DNA of 64,000 nucleotides from Cognatishimia sp. WU-CL00825 (GTDB lineage: Bacteria > Pseudomonadota > Alphaproteobacteria > Rhodobacterales > Rhodobacteraceae): assembly GCF_040364665.1 (NCBI RefSeq), contig NZ_BAABWX010000009.1:1-64000 (forward strand), read 5' to 3'. Each line of letters starts with the position of its first letter. Position 1 is the first letter of the stretch. The notes below the pieces were generated by a model, which worked only from the letters and a program-made list of their open reading frames with translations, was not told where the DNA came from and ran no database searches. Below, piece after piece: positions 8,794-17,993 of this stretch. The translations under genes and the position numbers were made by a program.

Positions 8794-9723
8794 TTGGAAT
8801 TCAATTGGCTTAAAGATTTTGAAACTTTGGCGGCGTGTCGAAACTTTTCGCGCGCGGCAGAAGAGCGACATGTCAGTCAGCCGGCGTTTTCGCGACGTAT
8901 TCGTGCGCTTGAAAATGCTGTGGGGGTGCAACTGATCAATCGTGAAACATTGCCGCTTTCCCTAACACCAGCCGGGGATATTTTTGCGACTCAAGCGCGG
9001 ATGATGCTGCAAATGTTGGATGAAACCGTCGAACGTTGTCAGGCCGTGGATGCTGCTGGTGAAAACGTTGTGCGCTTTGCTGCATCGCAATCCTTATACA
9101 CGACCTATTATACCACCCGGATTGCGCCGCTGGTGCCTGCTGGTAATCTGTCGATCGACTTAAACTCTGCTTCCTGGCCCGCCGACAAATTTGTGAATGC
9201 CATGCAGCAGGGTTATTGCGACGTGATCTTGAATTACTGGCATCCTTCGATGTCGTATTTGTCGCCTTTAGAGATGAACCAGTTTGAGTATTTGTCGCTG
9301 GATACAGACGACTTTGTGCTTGTGGCAAAGACTGGTCCAGATGGGCGCGCGATATTTCGATTGGACAGCAATGAAAAAAACCGAGTTCCGCTGTTGTCCT
9401 ATAGTGCCTCTAGTGCGTTTCGCCCGGTTGTCGATGATATGATGCGGGCTCAGATATCAGGCCCAAAAACCCTGATAGTTAGCCAGAATGCACTGGCAAA
9501 TTCGGTTAAGGCGCTGATCTTAGAAGGTTTTGGATTGGGGTGGTTGCCAAAGAAAATGTGCGCCGCAGAATTGGCATCAGGCGAGTTGGCGCTTGCCGGA
9601 AATTCAGGTCATTCCACCAGTTTGGAAGTACGGGTTTACCGACGGCGCGATTCCAGCAAGCCACCACTTGAAGAGCTATGGGGAGGTATTAGGCAAAATA
9701 TGAGTTCCAGCGCGGGTATTTGA
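8794..9723 (+). CDS. LysR-family transcriptional regulator
   Basis: A 309-residue LysR-type regulator. The N-terminal helix-turn-helix reads LKDFETLAACRNFSRAAEERHVSQPAFSRRIRALENAVGVQLINR (about residues 6-50) and is followed by a type 2 periplasmic-binding-like effector domain. The start is a TTG preceded by AGGACG; the HTH register makes a later start impossible. Its position just after the ABC importer suggests it senses the imported compound. It converges with the threonate operon; the 53 bases between them contain no obvious feature. Confidence 0.85.
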   Translation: MEFNWLKDFETLAACRNFSRAAEERHVSQPAFSRRIRALENAVGVQLINRETLPLSLTPAGDIFATQARMMLQMLDETVERCQAVDAAGENVVRFAASQSLYTTYYTTRIAPLVPAGNLSIDLNSASWPADKFVNAMQQGYCDVILNYWHPSMSYLSPLEMNQFEYLSLDTDDFVLVAKTGPDGRAIFRLDSNEKNRVPLLSYSASSAFRPVVDDMMRAQISGPKTLIVSQNALANSVKALILEGFGLGWLPKKMCAAELASGELALAGNSGHSTSLEVRVYRRRDSSKPPLEELWGGIRQNMSSSAGI

Positions 9724-9776
9724 GCCCGATTAGTTCGGCGGTTCCTTGTGGCGAAGCAGGGAAATCTGGCGCATCA

Positions 9777-10577
9777 TCAGCAAGCGCTACGGACTATTGG
9801 GATTGTGGTCAATAACTTGACGTTACCATTCATCCACGCAAGCGTATCATTAGTGTTGCCGCGGGGCTTGTATTCGGCCCCCAAAGGGGCTGTGTAGCCA
9901 AGTCCAGATATCGCCTGAAACACGTGATCGTAGTTGATCTCTCCATGATCTGGTGCACCACGATCCGGGACGGAAGCAAACTGGATATGCCCGATCGACG
10001 GCAAGAGCCGCCCGATTTTGTGGGTCAGATCACCTTCCATAAGTTGAACGTGATAGCAGTCGAACATCAGTTTCAAGTTGGCTTCACCGACCGCTTCGAT
10101 GATCGCCAGAGCTTGATCGGTCGTGGTCAAAAAATAGTCAGGTGCATCGTAGCTGTTGAGCGGTTCGATCAGGATTGTGATGCCGTTTCTGGCTGCGATT
10201 TCGCATGCATACTTTAAATTGCCTACAAAGGTTTGGTGCGCGGCACTACCGCGCGCGAACCCTGCCATGACATGAATGTTCGGCGCGCCGATTGCGGTGG
10301 CATAGGCGATGGCTTCGTCGATTGCGGCACGGGCTTCGGCCTCGCTTCCTGGAATTGCCGAAAGACCGTTGTCCCCAGCGTCAACATTGCCACGCCGAGT
10401 ATTAAGACCCAACATCGTCAAGCCGGTTTCCTCGAGCGCGGCATTCACAGCACTCGTCGGCGTGTCGTAAGGCCAGTGGCATTCCACAGCGTCGAAACCC
10501 GCCGCTTTTGCGGCGCGGATTGCGTCGGGCAGCGGCTTATCATTCCACAAAAAACCCAAATTGGCGGAAAACTTCAT
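9777..10577 (-). CDS. otnI: 2-oxo-tetronate isomerase (hydroxypyruvate isomerase family)
   Basis: A 266-residue xylose-isomerase-like TIM barrel of the Hyi/OtnI family, last gene of the threonate operon. OtnI converts 2-oxo-tetronate (2-dehydro-L-erythronate) to 3-oxo-tetronate. Metal and substrate segments are visible: ILIEPLNSYDAPDYFL, LMFDCYHVQLMEGDL and GHIQFASVPDRGAPDHGEI. The family is usually about 258 residues. The start at 10577 gives an ATGA overlap with otnC; a longer frame to 10640 runs into otnC. Hydroxypyruvate isomerase alone would fit the fold, but the neighbours otnC, otnK and ltnD specify the threonate role. Confidence 0.88.
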   Translation of the reverse strand: MKFSANLGFLWNDKPLPDAIRAAKAAGFDAVECHWPYDTPTSAVNAALEETGLTMLGLNTRRGNVDAGDNGLSAIPGSEAEARAAIDEAIAYATAIGAPNIHVMAGFARGSAAHQTFVGNLKYACEIAARNGITILIEPLNSYDAPDYFLTTTDQALAIIEAVGEANLKLMFDCYHVQLMEGDLTHKIGRLLPSIGHIQFASVPDRGAPDHGEINYDHVFQAISGLGYTAPLGAEYKPRGNTNDTLAWMNGNVKLLTTIPIVRSAC

Positions 10578-11224
10578 CTGGCCCACTCCACGTCGAATTT
10601 CGTGATCAGCGCCTGAACATTGTCTTCGGTCAGGGCACACGGGTTCATTCTGCGTGTCAGCATAGCCAGCCGTGCAGTCTCCTCAAGCTCTTCGATCGCG
10701 TTGCAGGCGGCTTCGATATCCTTGCCCGCCACAACTGGACCGTGGTTGGCCAGCATTACCGCCGATCGCTTTCCCGCAAGACCACGCACGGCTTCTCCCA
10801 TGGCAGGATCACCAGGCAAGAAGAAAGGTAGCAGCTTAACGCGACCCAGTTTCATGATCCCATAGGGTGTCAGCGGCGGCAGGAAATTGTCGGCATTTGC
10901 GTCAGGCATCATCGACAGCGCCACCGAATGGCAGGAATGCAGATGCACCACCGCGCTCGCAGTTGAACGGGTGTCGTAAAACGCTGTGTGTAAGGGCATT
11001 TCCTTGGTTGGATCATCGCCCTCGATATGATTGCCCTGCGCGTCAAATCGGCTGAGCCGTCCGGGATCCAAGCGACCGAAGCTTGCGCCGGTTGGGCTAA
11101 CAAGCAGGCCCCCATCAGAAGTCCGCGACGAGATATTGCCGGTGCTGCCGCCGGTCAGTCCACGGTCGAACATAGACTTTGCAAGCAGGCAGATTTGCTC
11201 GCGTAGTTTGGATTCCTCGCTCAT
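10574..11224 (-). CDS. otnC: 3-oxo-tetronate 4-phosphate decarboxylase (class II aldolase family)
   Basis: A 216-residue class II aldolase/adducin-type enzyme. OtnC decarboxylates 3-oxo-tetronate 4-phosphate to dihydroxyacetone phosphate. Zinc ligands are recognisable as HLHSCH (His94, His96, His99 region) and ANHGPVV (His161), with KEMPLH around Glu75. Substrate-phosphate segment GGSTGNISSR is at 25-34. It overlaps otnK and otnI by four bases each, a fully coupled set. A second very similar copy lies at 61457-62107; by eye about four residues in five are identical. Confidence 0.92.
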   Translation of the reverse strand: MSEESKLREQICLLAKSMFDRGLTGGSTGNISSRTSDGGLLVSPTGASFGRLDPGRLSRFDAQGNHIEGDDPTKEMPLHTAFYDTRSTASAVVHLHSCHSVALSMMPDANADNFLPPLTPYGIMKLGRVKLLPFFLPGDPAMGEAVRGLAGKRSAVMLANHGPVVAGKDIEAACNAIEELEETARLAMLTRRMNPCALTEDNVQALITKFDVEWAR

Positions 11225-12492
11225 AAGAATTCCAGTTTTGTTTGAGCTTCTGAAAAGAATGTCTCGGAGCCAAAATTTCCCGATTTCAGGGTCAGTGCGA
11301 TTTCATGGCCACCCGAATGGCAATAAGTCCAGGGCACTCCCGGTGCGATCTCTGCCCCAATGTCGAGCTGGGTGACGCCAAGCGCCTTGGTGACCGCACC
11401 GGAGGTTTCGCCTCCCGCGACAATCACGCGCCGCGCGCCCCTGTCTCTCGCAGCAACAGCACAAGCTGAAAGCGTTGCCTCAACGATCTCGCCAGCGCCT
11501 GCGACGCCCAGCTTTTCCTGCGCGGCACGAACGCTTGCAGGATTTGCGGTGGCGTAAACCAGCGGCGCGACCTCTAGATCTTGTTTTGCCAGCCAGTCGA
11601 GAGCCTTCTGCGGTCCATTTTCGGCCAAAGCCAATGGGTCCAGCTGGAAGGCAGGCACACCGCGACTTGTGTAATCCGCAACCTGCTTGTTGGTCATGGC
11701 CGAGCAGCTGCCAGACAGCACGATGGTCTTGGTCCCAAGTTTTGGTGTCCGGACTTTTGGCGCATCTGGCGACAGGGTTCCGTCTGCCAGATAACATGCG
11801 GGCAGAGGCATCGCCACGGCGCTGCCGCCGGTCATCAGTTTCATGTTACGGCAGGCTTCGGCGATCACCTCGAGATCGGAATTGGCCACCGCATCTACCA
11901 CGACATGCGCCACGCCACGCGATTTCAACGCCGCTAGTTCGGCTGCAAGCGCCCGCGCGCCGCGCGCCACAGTCAGCCGGTCCGCCAGACCCACCGGTTT
12001 CGTCACCTGAGGCTTCAACAGACGCATCAGGTCGCTATCGCCCATCGGGGTCAACGGGTGATCCTTCATCGGGCTTTCCGCCAGCGGTTGGCACCCGACA
12101 AAGAGGTTGCCCATGAAAATTGACCGCCCATTTTCCGGAAAGGCCGGGCAATAGATCGTCTGATCGGTGCCCAGATCCTGCATCAACGCCTCGGCGACGG
12201 GGCCGATATTGCCCTCTGCTGTGCTGTCAAAGGTCGAACAGTATTTCCAAAAGAACCTTTGTGCCCCTGCGGCCTGCAACCACTTCAATGCCGCTCGGCT
12301 TTCTGCTACGGCTTCCACAACCGGTGCGGTGCGCGACTTCAGGGCGATCACCTCGAAGGCGGCCGGGTCAGTTGGGGGCTCGGATGGCACCCCGATTCTG
12401 AGCGAAACGCGCACCCCGCTTCGAGCCAGCAGGCCCGCCAGGTCAGTAGCACCGGTGAAATCGTCAGCTATACAGCCAAGTACAGTAGTCAT
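11221..12492 (-). CDS. otnK: 3-oxo-tetronate kinase (four-carbon acid sugar kinase, YgbK family)
   Basis: A 423-residue DUF1537-type kinase. It phosphorylates 3-oxo-tetronate at O-4 using ATP. The N-terminal sugar-acid-binding domain begins GCIADDFTGATDLAGLLARSG and contains WKYCSTFDSTAEGNIGPV; the C-terminal nucleotide-binding domain has VLSGSCSAMTNKQ and the glycine-rich VAGGETSGAVTKALG. The length is as expected. It is coupled by four-base overlaps to ltnD upstream and otnC downstream. A paralogue is at about 60.2-61.5 kb. Confidence 0.92.
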   Translation of the reverse strand: MTTVLGCIADDFTGATDLAGLLARSGVRVSLRIGVPSEPPTDPAAFEVIALKSRTAPVVEAVAESRAALKWLQAAGAQRFFWKYCSTFDSTAEGNIGPVAEALMQDLGTDQTIYCPAFPENGRSIFMGNLFVGCQPLAESPMKDHPLTPMGDSDLMRLLKPQVTKPVGLADRLTVARGARALAAELAALKSRGVAHVVVDAVANSDLEVIAEACRNMKLMTGGSAVAMPLPACYLADGTLSPDAPKVRTPKLGTKTIVLSGSCSAMTNKQVADYTSRGVPAFQLDPLALAENGPQKALDWLAKQDLEVAPLVYATANPASVRAAQEKLGVAGAGEIVEATLSACAVAARDRGARRVIVAGGETSGAVTKALGVTQLDIGAEIAPGVPWTYCHSGGHEIALTLKSGNFGSETFFSEAQTKLEFL

Positions 12493-13406
12493 ATGGCTTC
12501 TCCCGGCAATGTCAGCCCGGCAATGCGGGCATAGACCTTGGCCACAGCGGCGTCGTCTTCCCTGCCATGGCCCATTCCGGCGGCGGCAACGAATTGCTGC
12601 AAAGCCGCCGCAGTGATCGGTGCGCTAAACTGGGCAGATTTGGCGACATCAAGCACGATGCCCAAGTCTTTGGGCCAAATATTGACCGAGCTACGAGGTG
12701 TATAGTCACCTGCCACAATATGCGGCGCGCGATTCTCCAGCATCCAGCTGGTACCCGCACATTTGCTGATCACTTCGACGAATTTCTCCGGCGCTACACC
12801 TTGTGTCATACCAAAGGTCAATGCCTCGGCCATGGCGGCGATATGAACTCCGGCCAGAAGCTGGTTCACCGACTTCATAGCGCTGCCCGCGCCGGCTTCG
12901 TCGCCAAGCTCGAATACGGTTTCGGCGATGCTGTCCAGAACCGTCCTTGCTGAGGTAAATGCTTCAGGCGTTCCTGACGCCATGATCGACAACTGCCCGT
13001 TGGCTGCTTTTATGGACCCACCTGATATCGGTGCGTCAAGGTAAAGAACCCCGGTCAGTGCACAACGCGCTGCCATATCCTTGGCGAAGACAGGCGGCAC
13101 CGTGGCACATGCCAGAACCACCGCGCCGGGCTTCAGAGATTTGACAATCCCCTCTGTTCCAAAGAGCACGGTTTCGGTTTGGGCGGCGTTCAGTACCGCA
13201 ACAATGACCACATCCAAATCCCCCGCGACGTCGGACAGCTCCTCTGGTTGACCACCTTCCTCGCGAAACCGGGCAACCTGGTCTGGGTTGATATCAGCGC
13301 CCCAGACCAGGTGGTTGTCTCTAAGCACTGACGAGGCAATCCCGTAGCCCATGGAGCCAAGTCCAATGGCAGCGACATTACTGCGGAGTTGCTTAACTTC
13401 GTTCAT
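12489..13406 (-). CDS. ltnD: L-threonate 2-dehydrogenase (3-hydroxyisobutyrate dehydrogenase family)
   Basis: A 305-residue beta-hydroxyacid dehydrogenase. The NAD-binding motif AIGLGSMG is at 13-20, the substrate-binding signature is APISGGSIKAANGQLSIMASG, and the catalytic lysine lies in GAGSAMKSVNQLLAGVH. In LtnD pathways this enzyme oxidises L-threonate to 2-oxo-tetronate, the first catabolic step. The assignment over other HIBADH members relies on its operon with otnK, otnC and otnI. The TRAP membrane gene ends one base before this start. Confidence 0.88.
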   Translation of the reverse strand: MNEVKQLRSNVAAIGLGSMGYGIASSVLRDNHLVWGADINPDQVARFREEGGQPEELSDVAGDLDVVIVAVLNAAQTETVLFGTEGIVKSLKPGAVVLACATVPPVFAKDMAARCALTGVLYLDAPISGGSIKAANGQLSIMASGTPEAFTSARTVLDSIAETVFELGDEAGAGSAMKSVNQLLAGVHIAAMAEALTFGMTQGVAPEKFVEVISKCAGTSWMLENRAPHIVAGDYTPRSSVNIWPKDLGIVLDVAKSAQFSAPITAAALQQFVAAAGMGHGREDDAAVAKVYARIAGLTLPGEAI

Positions 13407-13407
13407 C

Positions 13408-15423
13408 TTAGTTTCCTTTCACCCACTCGGGCAGCCACAGGGCAACGCCTGGGAAGAACAGCACAATAGCTAGTGCCACGACCTGAATGCAGATGAATGG
13501 GATCAGCGCGCGGAAAATTTCCGACAGGCTCATGTCCTTTGGGGCAACCGATTTCAGATAAAACGCGGCAGGTCCAAAGGGCGGTGACAGATAGCTGACC
13601 TGCATGTTCATTGCAAACAAGATGCCAAACCAAACTGGGTCCATACCCAGTTTAATGATGATCGGAACAAAGATCGGCATGGTCAGCAATGCGATCCCGA
13701 TCCAATCCATGAACAGGCCAAGCACCACCAGAATTCCCATCATCATCAGAACAATGACAAGTGGGGAAGCGCCGCTGTCCAAAATGGTGTTTTCGATAAA
13801 GCGGTTCCCACCCATCAGGTTATAAACACCCACCAAAGCCGCCGCACCAAGGCCGATCCAGATGATCATGCCACAAGTTTCAAGTGTTTGCTTCAGGCTG
13901 TCACGGATCAATGTCCAAGTGACTTCGCGACGGATCAGCGCCGCCAGAAAAACACCGACTACACCCATGGCTGCCGCTTCGGTCACCGAAGCGATGCCGC
14001 CATAGATAGAGCCCAGAACCATCGTCGCCACGCCCACCGGCAGGATAACGCCACGGATTTTGGCAAGCTTTTCGGACATTGGGATGTCCAGCTCTTCTTG
14101 TGAAATTGGCGGGCCCATTTCAGGGTCCATATAGCAGCGCACCAGAATGTAGATGATGTAGAACGACGCCAGCATCAGCCCAGGCGTAACCGTGGCCAAA
14201 AACAGGTCGCCAATCGAGACGCTTGCCGTCAAGCCATAGACGATCAGCACGATCGAGGGTGGGATCATCGTCCCCAACGACCCACCAGCACAGACAGTAC
14301 CAATCGCCAGAGCCCGATTATATCCCAGGCGCAACATCTGTGGTAGGGCGATCAGACCAAGCAAGACGATTTCACCGCCGATAATGCCAGAAATCGCGGC
14401 GAGGAATACCGCTGCCACCAATGTTTGCACCGCCACACCGCCGCGCAGACGACCCGCAATCAGGCGCATCGCGTCATAGAGGTCGCGTGCCATGCCTGAG
14501 CGATCCAGCAATGAAGCCATCAGGACAAACATCGGTATGGCAACCAAAACATATTCATTCACAAAGGAATAGATGCGGCTGGACACCAATGGTACGCCCG
14601 TTGGACCAAACCAGGCGATGGTGAACAGGATGGCGATCAAACCCGTCACAAAAGCCAGTGGGATGCCCGTCAGGATCAGGATCATGATCGACCCAACCAA
14701 CAAAAGGGATCCGGTTTGAATGCCTAGATTGCGGCCTTCGCTAAACAGTGCATAACCACCTATCGCAAGCAGGGCGAAAACAACGCCAATTCCGATAATT
14801 GCATATTTGCTAGGGGACTCGCCGGAGCTTTGACGAAATCCGGTCCCTTTCCAGGCAGTCCAGATATGTCCAACCGATTGGATCGCCAGCACTAGCGCAG
14901 TTATCAGCAACGCCATTTTGATCAAGGCAGGCGTGATCGGGTTCCAAGCGGATCCAGACCGTTCCAACCGGAAATCACCCTGTGGCGTAAACCAGGATTT
15001 ATCGACCATCGTGTAGGCGGCATAGGCAATCGCCACCGCAAAAAACAAGGCCAGCAATCCGTTCACAATGTCCAGCAAACGGCGCGTTCCTCCGCTGGTC
15101 CCAAAGTAGATCAAGCCAATGCGAATATGTTTGTCCGCCGCCAAACACTGCATTCCGCCATAAAGATAACAGGCGGCAATCAGGGCGATTACGGTTTCAT
15201 GGGCCCAGATCGTCGGAGCATTGAAGAAATAGCGCGCTACAATTTCGTAGATCGAAACGGCGGTCGCAATCGCGAATAGAAAACTAAAAATAGTGCCAAA
15301 GGAAACGATTCCTCGATCCAAGGCGTTTTGCGGGCCTCCAGCGTCTTCTTCGTGAACGCGCTTAAGAGCCTCAAGCTGTTCGTCCATCTCAGCCTCGGTC
15401 ATTGCTAAAGTTTCTTGTGCCAT
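13408..15423 (-). CDS. TRAP transporter fused small and large permease (DctQM)
   Basis: A 671-residue inner-membrane protein. The first part (about residues 40-200) is a DctQ-like four-helix domain with the YEIVARYFFNAPTIWAHE segment. A linker and extra helix lead to a DctM/TRAP-T domain (about 235-670) with GIPLAFVTGLIAI, GGSLGTMIPPSIVLIVYG and SYLSPPFGPAAFYLKSVAPK. TRAP systems import organic acids using the sodium gradient; the operon points to threonate or a related sugar acid. The ATG follows GGAGGGGACC. The binding protein gene lies 80 bases upstream. Confidence 0.92.
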   Translation of the reverse strand: MAQETLAMTEAEMDEQLEALKRVHEEDAGGPQNALDRGIVSFGTIFSFLFAIATAVSIYEIVARYFFNAPTIWAHETVIALIAACYLYGGMQCLAADKHIRIGLIYFGTSGGTRRLLDIVNGLLALFFAVAIAYAAYTMVDKSWFTPQGDFRLERSGSAWNPITPALIKMALLITALVLAIQSVGHIWTAWKGTGFRQSSGESPSKYAIIGIGVVFALLAIGGYALFSEGRNLGIQTGSLLLVGSIMILILTGIPLAFVTGLIAILFTIAWFGPTGVPLVSSRIYSFVNEYVLVAIPMFVLMASLLDRSGMARDLYDAMRLIAGRLRGGVAVQTLVAAVFLAAISGIIGGEIVLLGLIALPQMLRLGYNRALAIGTVCAGGSLGTMIPPSIVLIVYGLTASVSIGDLFLATVTPGLMLASFYIIYILVRCYMDPEMGPPISQEELDIPMSEKLAKIRGVILPVGVATMVLGSIYGGIASVTEAAAMGVVGVFLAALIRREVTWTLIRDSLKQTLETCGMIIWIGLGAAALVGVYNLMGGNRFIENTILDSGASPLVIVLMMMGILVVLGLFMDWIGIALLTMPIFVPIIIKLGMDPVWFGILFAMNMQVSYLSPPFGPAAFYLKSVAPKDMSLSEIFRALIPFICIQVVALAIVLFFPGVALWLPEWVKGN

Positions 15424-15503
15424 GGTCCCCTCCCTGGAGCGCCTGGTGTTTGAATGAGCGTGAAGGGGCCAGTTTGGCCCCTTCTTTGAAAAAATGGCTT
15501 AGT

Positions 15504-16538
15504 TCATTCAGCCAAAAGCCCTGCAGAAACAAGGTAGGTCGTAACGCTTTCATAGGCTTTGCCAGCCATTTCCGAGCGGTCGGCCCAATTCGCCCACTGG
15601 GTTTTTGCGATGCCGCGGAATGCTGCGCGCTCTTCGTTGGACCAGTTGATCACGGTGATTTTAGGATCAGCTTCGGCCTCAGAGACCGCGATCTCGTTCT
15701 GTTCATCAAGCTGGCCGACCATGTCACGGGCAAAGACCGATACCGAGTCGTTCAGGATCTCCTGGAGGTCCTCGGACAGTCCGTCATAAATTACCTTGTT
15801 CAGCGAGACTTCAATCACAGGCATCGAGTGGAAGCCGGGGTAGATAGGGTAATTCGCAAATTCGTGCATGCCCTGTGCGTGATTAGTCGAGAAGACCGTG
15901 TAGTCAGCAGCATCGATCACGCCTTTTTCAAGCGCGGTGTAGACCTCCGAACCAGGGAGGTTCACCGGAGCGGCGCCTGCAGCTGCAAAGACTTCCTGCA
16001 CCATGCCTTCGGGTGCACGCAGTTTCAGCCCGTCCAGATCCGCAACGCCGTGCAGCGGTTTGGTAGACAAGAAGGCTTCGACTCCGGTGGCCGACGCTCC
16101 GAGAAACTGGAGCCCGTATGGGTTCACCAACTCGTTGAACAGAGCTTTGCCGCCGCCGTTCTCCATGTAGTCGAACATTTGCTCAGGCGCCGACCAGGCA
16201 CCGACCAGATTGCCCAGCATCGCAAACGCCGGATCCTTGCCCGAGAAATAAGACGGGTCGGTGATGTGGCCTTGCAAAATACCAGCGCCGACAGCGTCCA
16301 GCGTCTCGTTGTGAGCTACTACAGTTCCGACTGGCACAACGGTGATTTCTATGCGGCCGCCAGACAGTTCATTGACGCGATCGGCCCATGCTTCCTCAAT
16401 TGGAAAGAAGTTGTCACCAGCCTGCGCCGAGGTCTGGAAGGTCCATTGATGTTCTTGCGCGATGGCAGTTGTGGCCAACAGCGCGGTGGATGCAAACACC
16501 GCGCTTACCACGGTGGATTTTAGGATTAGAGTTTTCAT
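15504..16538 (-). CDS. TRAP transporter solute-binding protein (DctP family)
   Basis: A 344-residue periplasmic binding protein with a signal peptide ending near TTAIA before QEHQW (about residue 27). Family features are EEAWADRVNELSGGRIEITVVPVGTVVAHNETLDAVGAGILQG and LDGLKLRAPEGMVQEVFAAAGAAPVNLPGSEVYTALEKGVIDAADY, the latter carrying the conserved arginine that grips the substrate carboxylate. The start at 16538 has a GGGAGGAAAT ribosome site. It is the first gene of the leftward threonate operon, just downstream of a LacI-type operator. A long opposite-strand frame over this gene is rejected as a shadow. Confidence 0.92.
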   Translation of the reverse strand: MKTLILKSTVVSAVFASTALLATTAIAQEHQWTFQTSAQAGDNFFPIEEAWADRVNELSGGRIEITVVPVGTVVAHNETLDAVGAGILQGHITDPSYFSGKDPAFAMLGNLVGAWSAPEQMFDYMENGGGKALFNELVNPYGLQFLGASATGVEAFLSTKPLHGVADLDGLKLRAPEGMVQEVFAAAGAAPVNLPGSEVYTALEKGVIDAADYTVFSTNHAQGMHEFANYPIYPGFHSMPVIEVSLNKVIYDGLSEDLQEILNDSVSVFARDMVGQLDEQNEIAVSEAEADPKITVINWSNEERAAFRGIAKTQWANWADRSEMAGKAYESVTTYLVSAGLLAE

Positions 16539-16627
16539 ATTTCCTCCCTTTGGCACCCGACCTGGGTGCAGGACTTTGGCTGATGCGAGCCCCTCTCAGC
16601 TCACGACTAGACCTGTATCGCAAAACT

Positions 16628-16646
16628 GGTATCGATACCGGTATCG
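16628..16646. promoter_or_regulatory. Overlapping palindromes, candidate LacI-family operator
   Basis: GGTATCGATACC (16628-16639) and CGATACCGGTATCG (16633-16646) are both perfect palindromes and share bases; a further TGTATCG half-site precedes them at about 16614. LacI-family regulators bind even-length palindromes with a central CG, so this is a natural site for the divergent regulator that starts at 16781. It sits between the two divergent genes, 90 bases upstream of the dctP start. Confidence 0.65.
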
Positions 16647-16780
16647 GTAGCAGTACTGCAAGCAAGATCAGTCTGTCAACACCCAGTTGGTTTTGCCTTT
16701 CAAAGAGAAACGTCATAGATTGCGCTGAGACGACGCAGGTAATCACCTAGAAACGGGTCAGGCGAAATGGCACCAAGCGC

Positions 16781-17797
16781 ATGAAAAAAAGAAAAACTTT
16801 GATCGATGTAGCCGCTGCCGCAGGTGTCAGTAAAATGACCGCTTCACGGGCACTTCGCGGCGATAAAGATGTGTCTCAGACGAATATCGAAAAGGTACGT
16901 CAAGCGGCGCGCGACATTGGTTATTATGGGAATCACCTCGCGGCGTCGCTTTCCAGCAAACGTTCAGATTTGATTGGCGTTGTTGTTCCAGGCCTATCGA
17001 ATATCGTTTACCCGCAAGTGATGTCGGGGGTAACTGACGCCCTCATGGGAACAGGCTTCCAACCGGTTTTCGGTGTGACTGACTATGATCCGGACAAGGA
17101 ATATGAAATCCTTCGAAGCATGTTATCTTGGCGCCCTGCTGGCTTAATAGTGACCGGATTGGACCAACCGCTAGAAACCAGAAAGCTACTTGCCGATGCG
17201 GACATTCCGGTTGTGCAGATCATGGACTGCGATGGTGACCCGATTGATGCCTGCGTCGGGTTTTCCCATACTCAAGCAGGTTTAGAAATGGCCGAAGCTT
17301 TGCTTGCAGAAAGCAGGACACGATTTGGTTACGTTGGGTGCAACCTCGACAAGGATCATAGGGCCGCAAAGCGCAAAGAAGGCTTTCTTCAAGCGCTACG
17401 GAAACGGCAATTCGATCTGATTGCGTCGGTGGATGAGCAGGGCTTGTCCTCTGTCGAAGCTGGCCGCCGACTGACCGCCGAACTCCTCGCGGGCCATCCG
17501 GAACTCGATTGCATCTATTTCTCAAATGATGACCTCGCGGTCGGAGGGTTGTGTTATTGTATCGACGCAGGAATCTCGATCCCGACGAAGGTGGTTTTGG
17601 CGGGTTTCAACGGCCTTGGCATCATCGAGGGGTTCCCTGGGAAAATTGCCACTTCAATTACTTTGCGCCGCGAGATTGGAGAGACATCAGCCAGAATTAT
17701 CTTAGAGTCGCTCGAAAATTCAGAAGAAGAGAAACAGAAAACCGTTGTCCTTCAACCGACAATCTCACTTGGCGCTTTGGCGAAGGGCGAAAACTAA
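16781..17797 (+). CDS. LacI-family transcriptional regulator of the threonate operon
   Basis: A 338-residue LacI/GntR(gluconate)-type repressor. The N-terminal HTH and hinge are typical: TLIDVAAAAGVSKMTASRALRG (about residues 6-27) followed by NHLAASLSSKRSDLIGVVVPGLSN. The rest is a periplasmic-binding-like effector and dimerisation domain with VVLAGFNGLGIIEGFPGKIATSI near the end. It is divergent from the TRAP/otn operon and shares the operator-bearing intergenic region. Repression relieved by threonate or an oxo-tetronate intermediate is inferred. Confidence 0.9.
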   Translation: MKKRKTLIDVAAAAGVSKMTASRALRGDKDVSQTNIEKVRQAARDIGYYGNHLAASLSSKRSDLIGVVVPGLSNIVYPQVMSGVTDALMGTGFQPVFGVTDYDPDKEYEILRSMLSWRPAGLIVTGLDQPLETRKLLADADIPVVQIMDCDGDPIDACVGFSHTQAGLEMAEALLAESRTRFGYVGCNLDKDHRAAKRKEGFLQALRKRQFDLIASVDEQGLSSVEAGRRLTAELLAGHPELDCIYFSNDDLAVGGLCYCIDAGISIPTKVVLAGFNGLGIIEGFPGKIATSITLRREIGETSARIILESLENSEEEKQKTVVLQPTISLGALAKGEN

Positions 17798-17936
17798 TTG
17801 CCTAAAAAGGACAACTTGGGTGTCTCTCGAAAAGCTGCCGTTGAAACGAATTGCAACAACCTCTTATGAAAACAATGAGCCGGCCCGTTTTCCGTTGAAG
17901 TCCTTTTAAGGAAGGCTTCTGGATCAAACCGAAGAA

Positions 17937-17965
17937 GGGGCGCTTAGCGCCCCTTTGTTTTTTTT
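17937..17965 (+). terminator. Rho-independent terminator after the LacI gene
   Basis: Stem GGGGCGC, loop TTA, stem GCGCCCC (17937-17953), followed by TTTGTTTTTTTT. It is 140 bases beyond the stop and ahead of the convergent rhaI end. Confidence 0.85.
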
Positions 17966-17993
17966 ACATTGGATGATTAGGTTGCGAGGTAAA

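Noticed and set aside
11475..12116. 213-codon plus-strand frame opposite otnK
   Set aside because: Arginine- and proline-rich product typical of a shadow frame over a GC-rich gene.
15402..16523. Long open frame on the plus strand (373 codons) opposite the TRAP dctP gene
   Set aside because: Its translation has no recognisable domain, and the opposite strand encodes a clear DctP protein with signal peptide and ribosome site.
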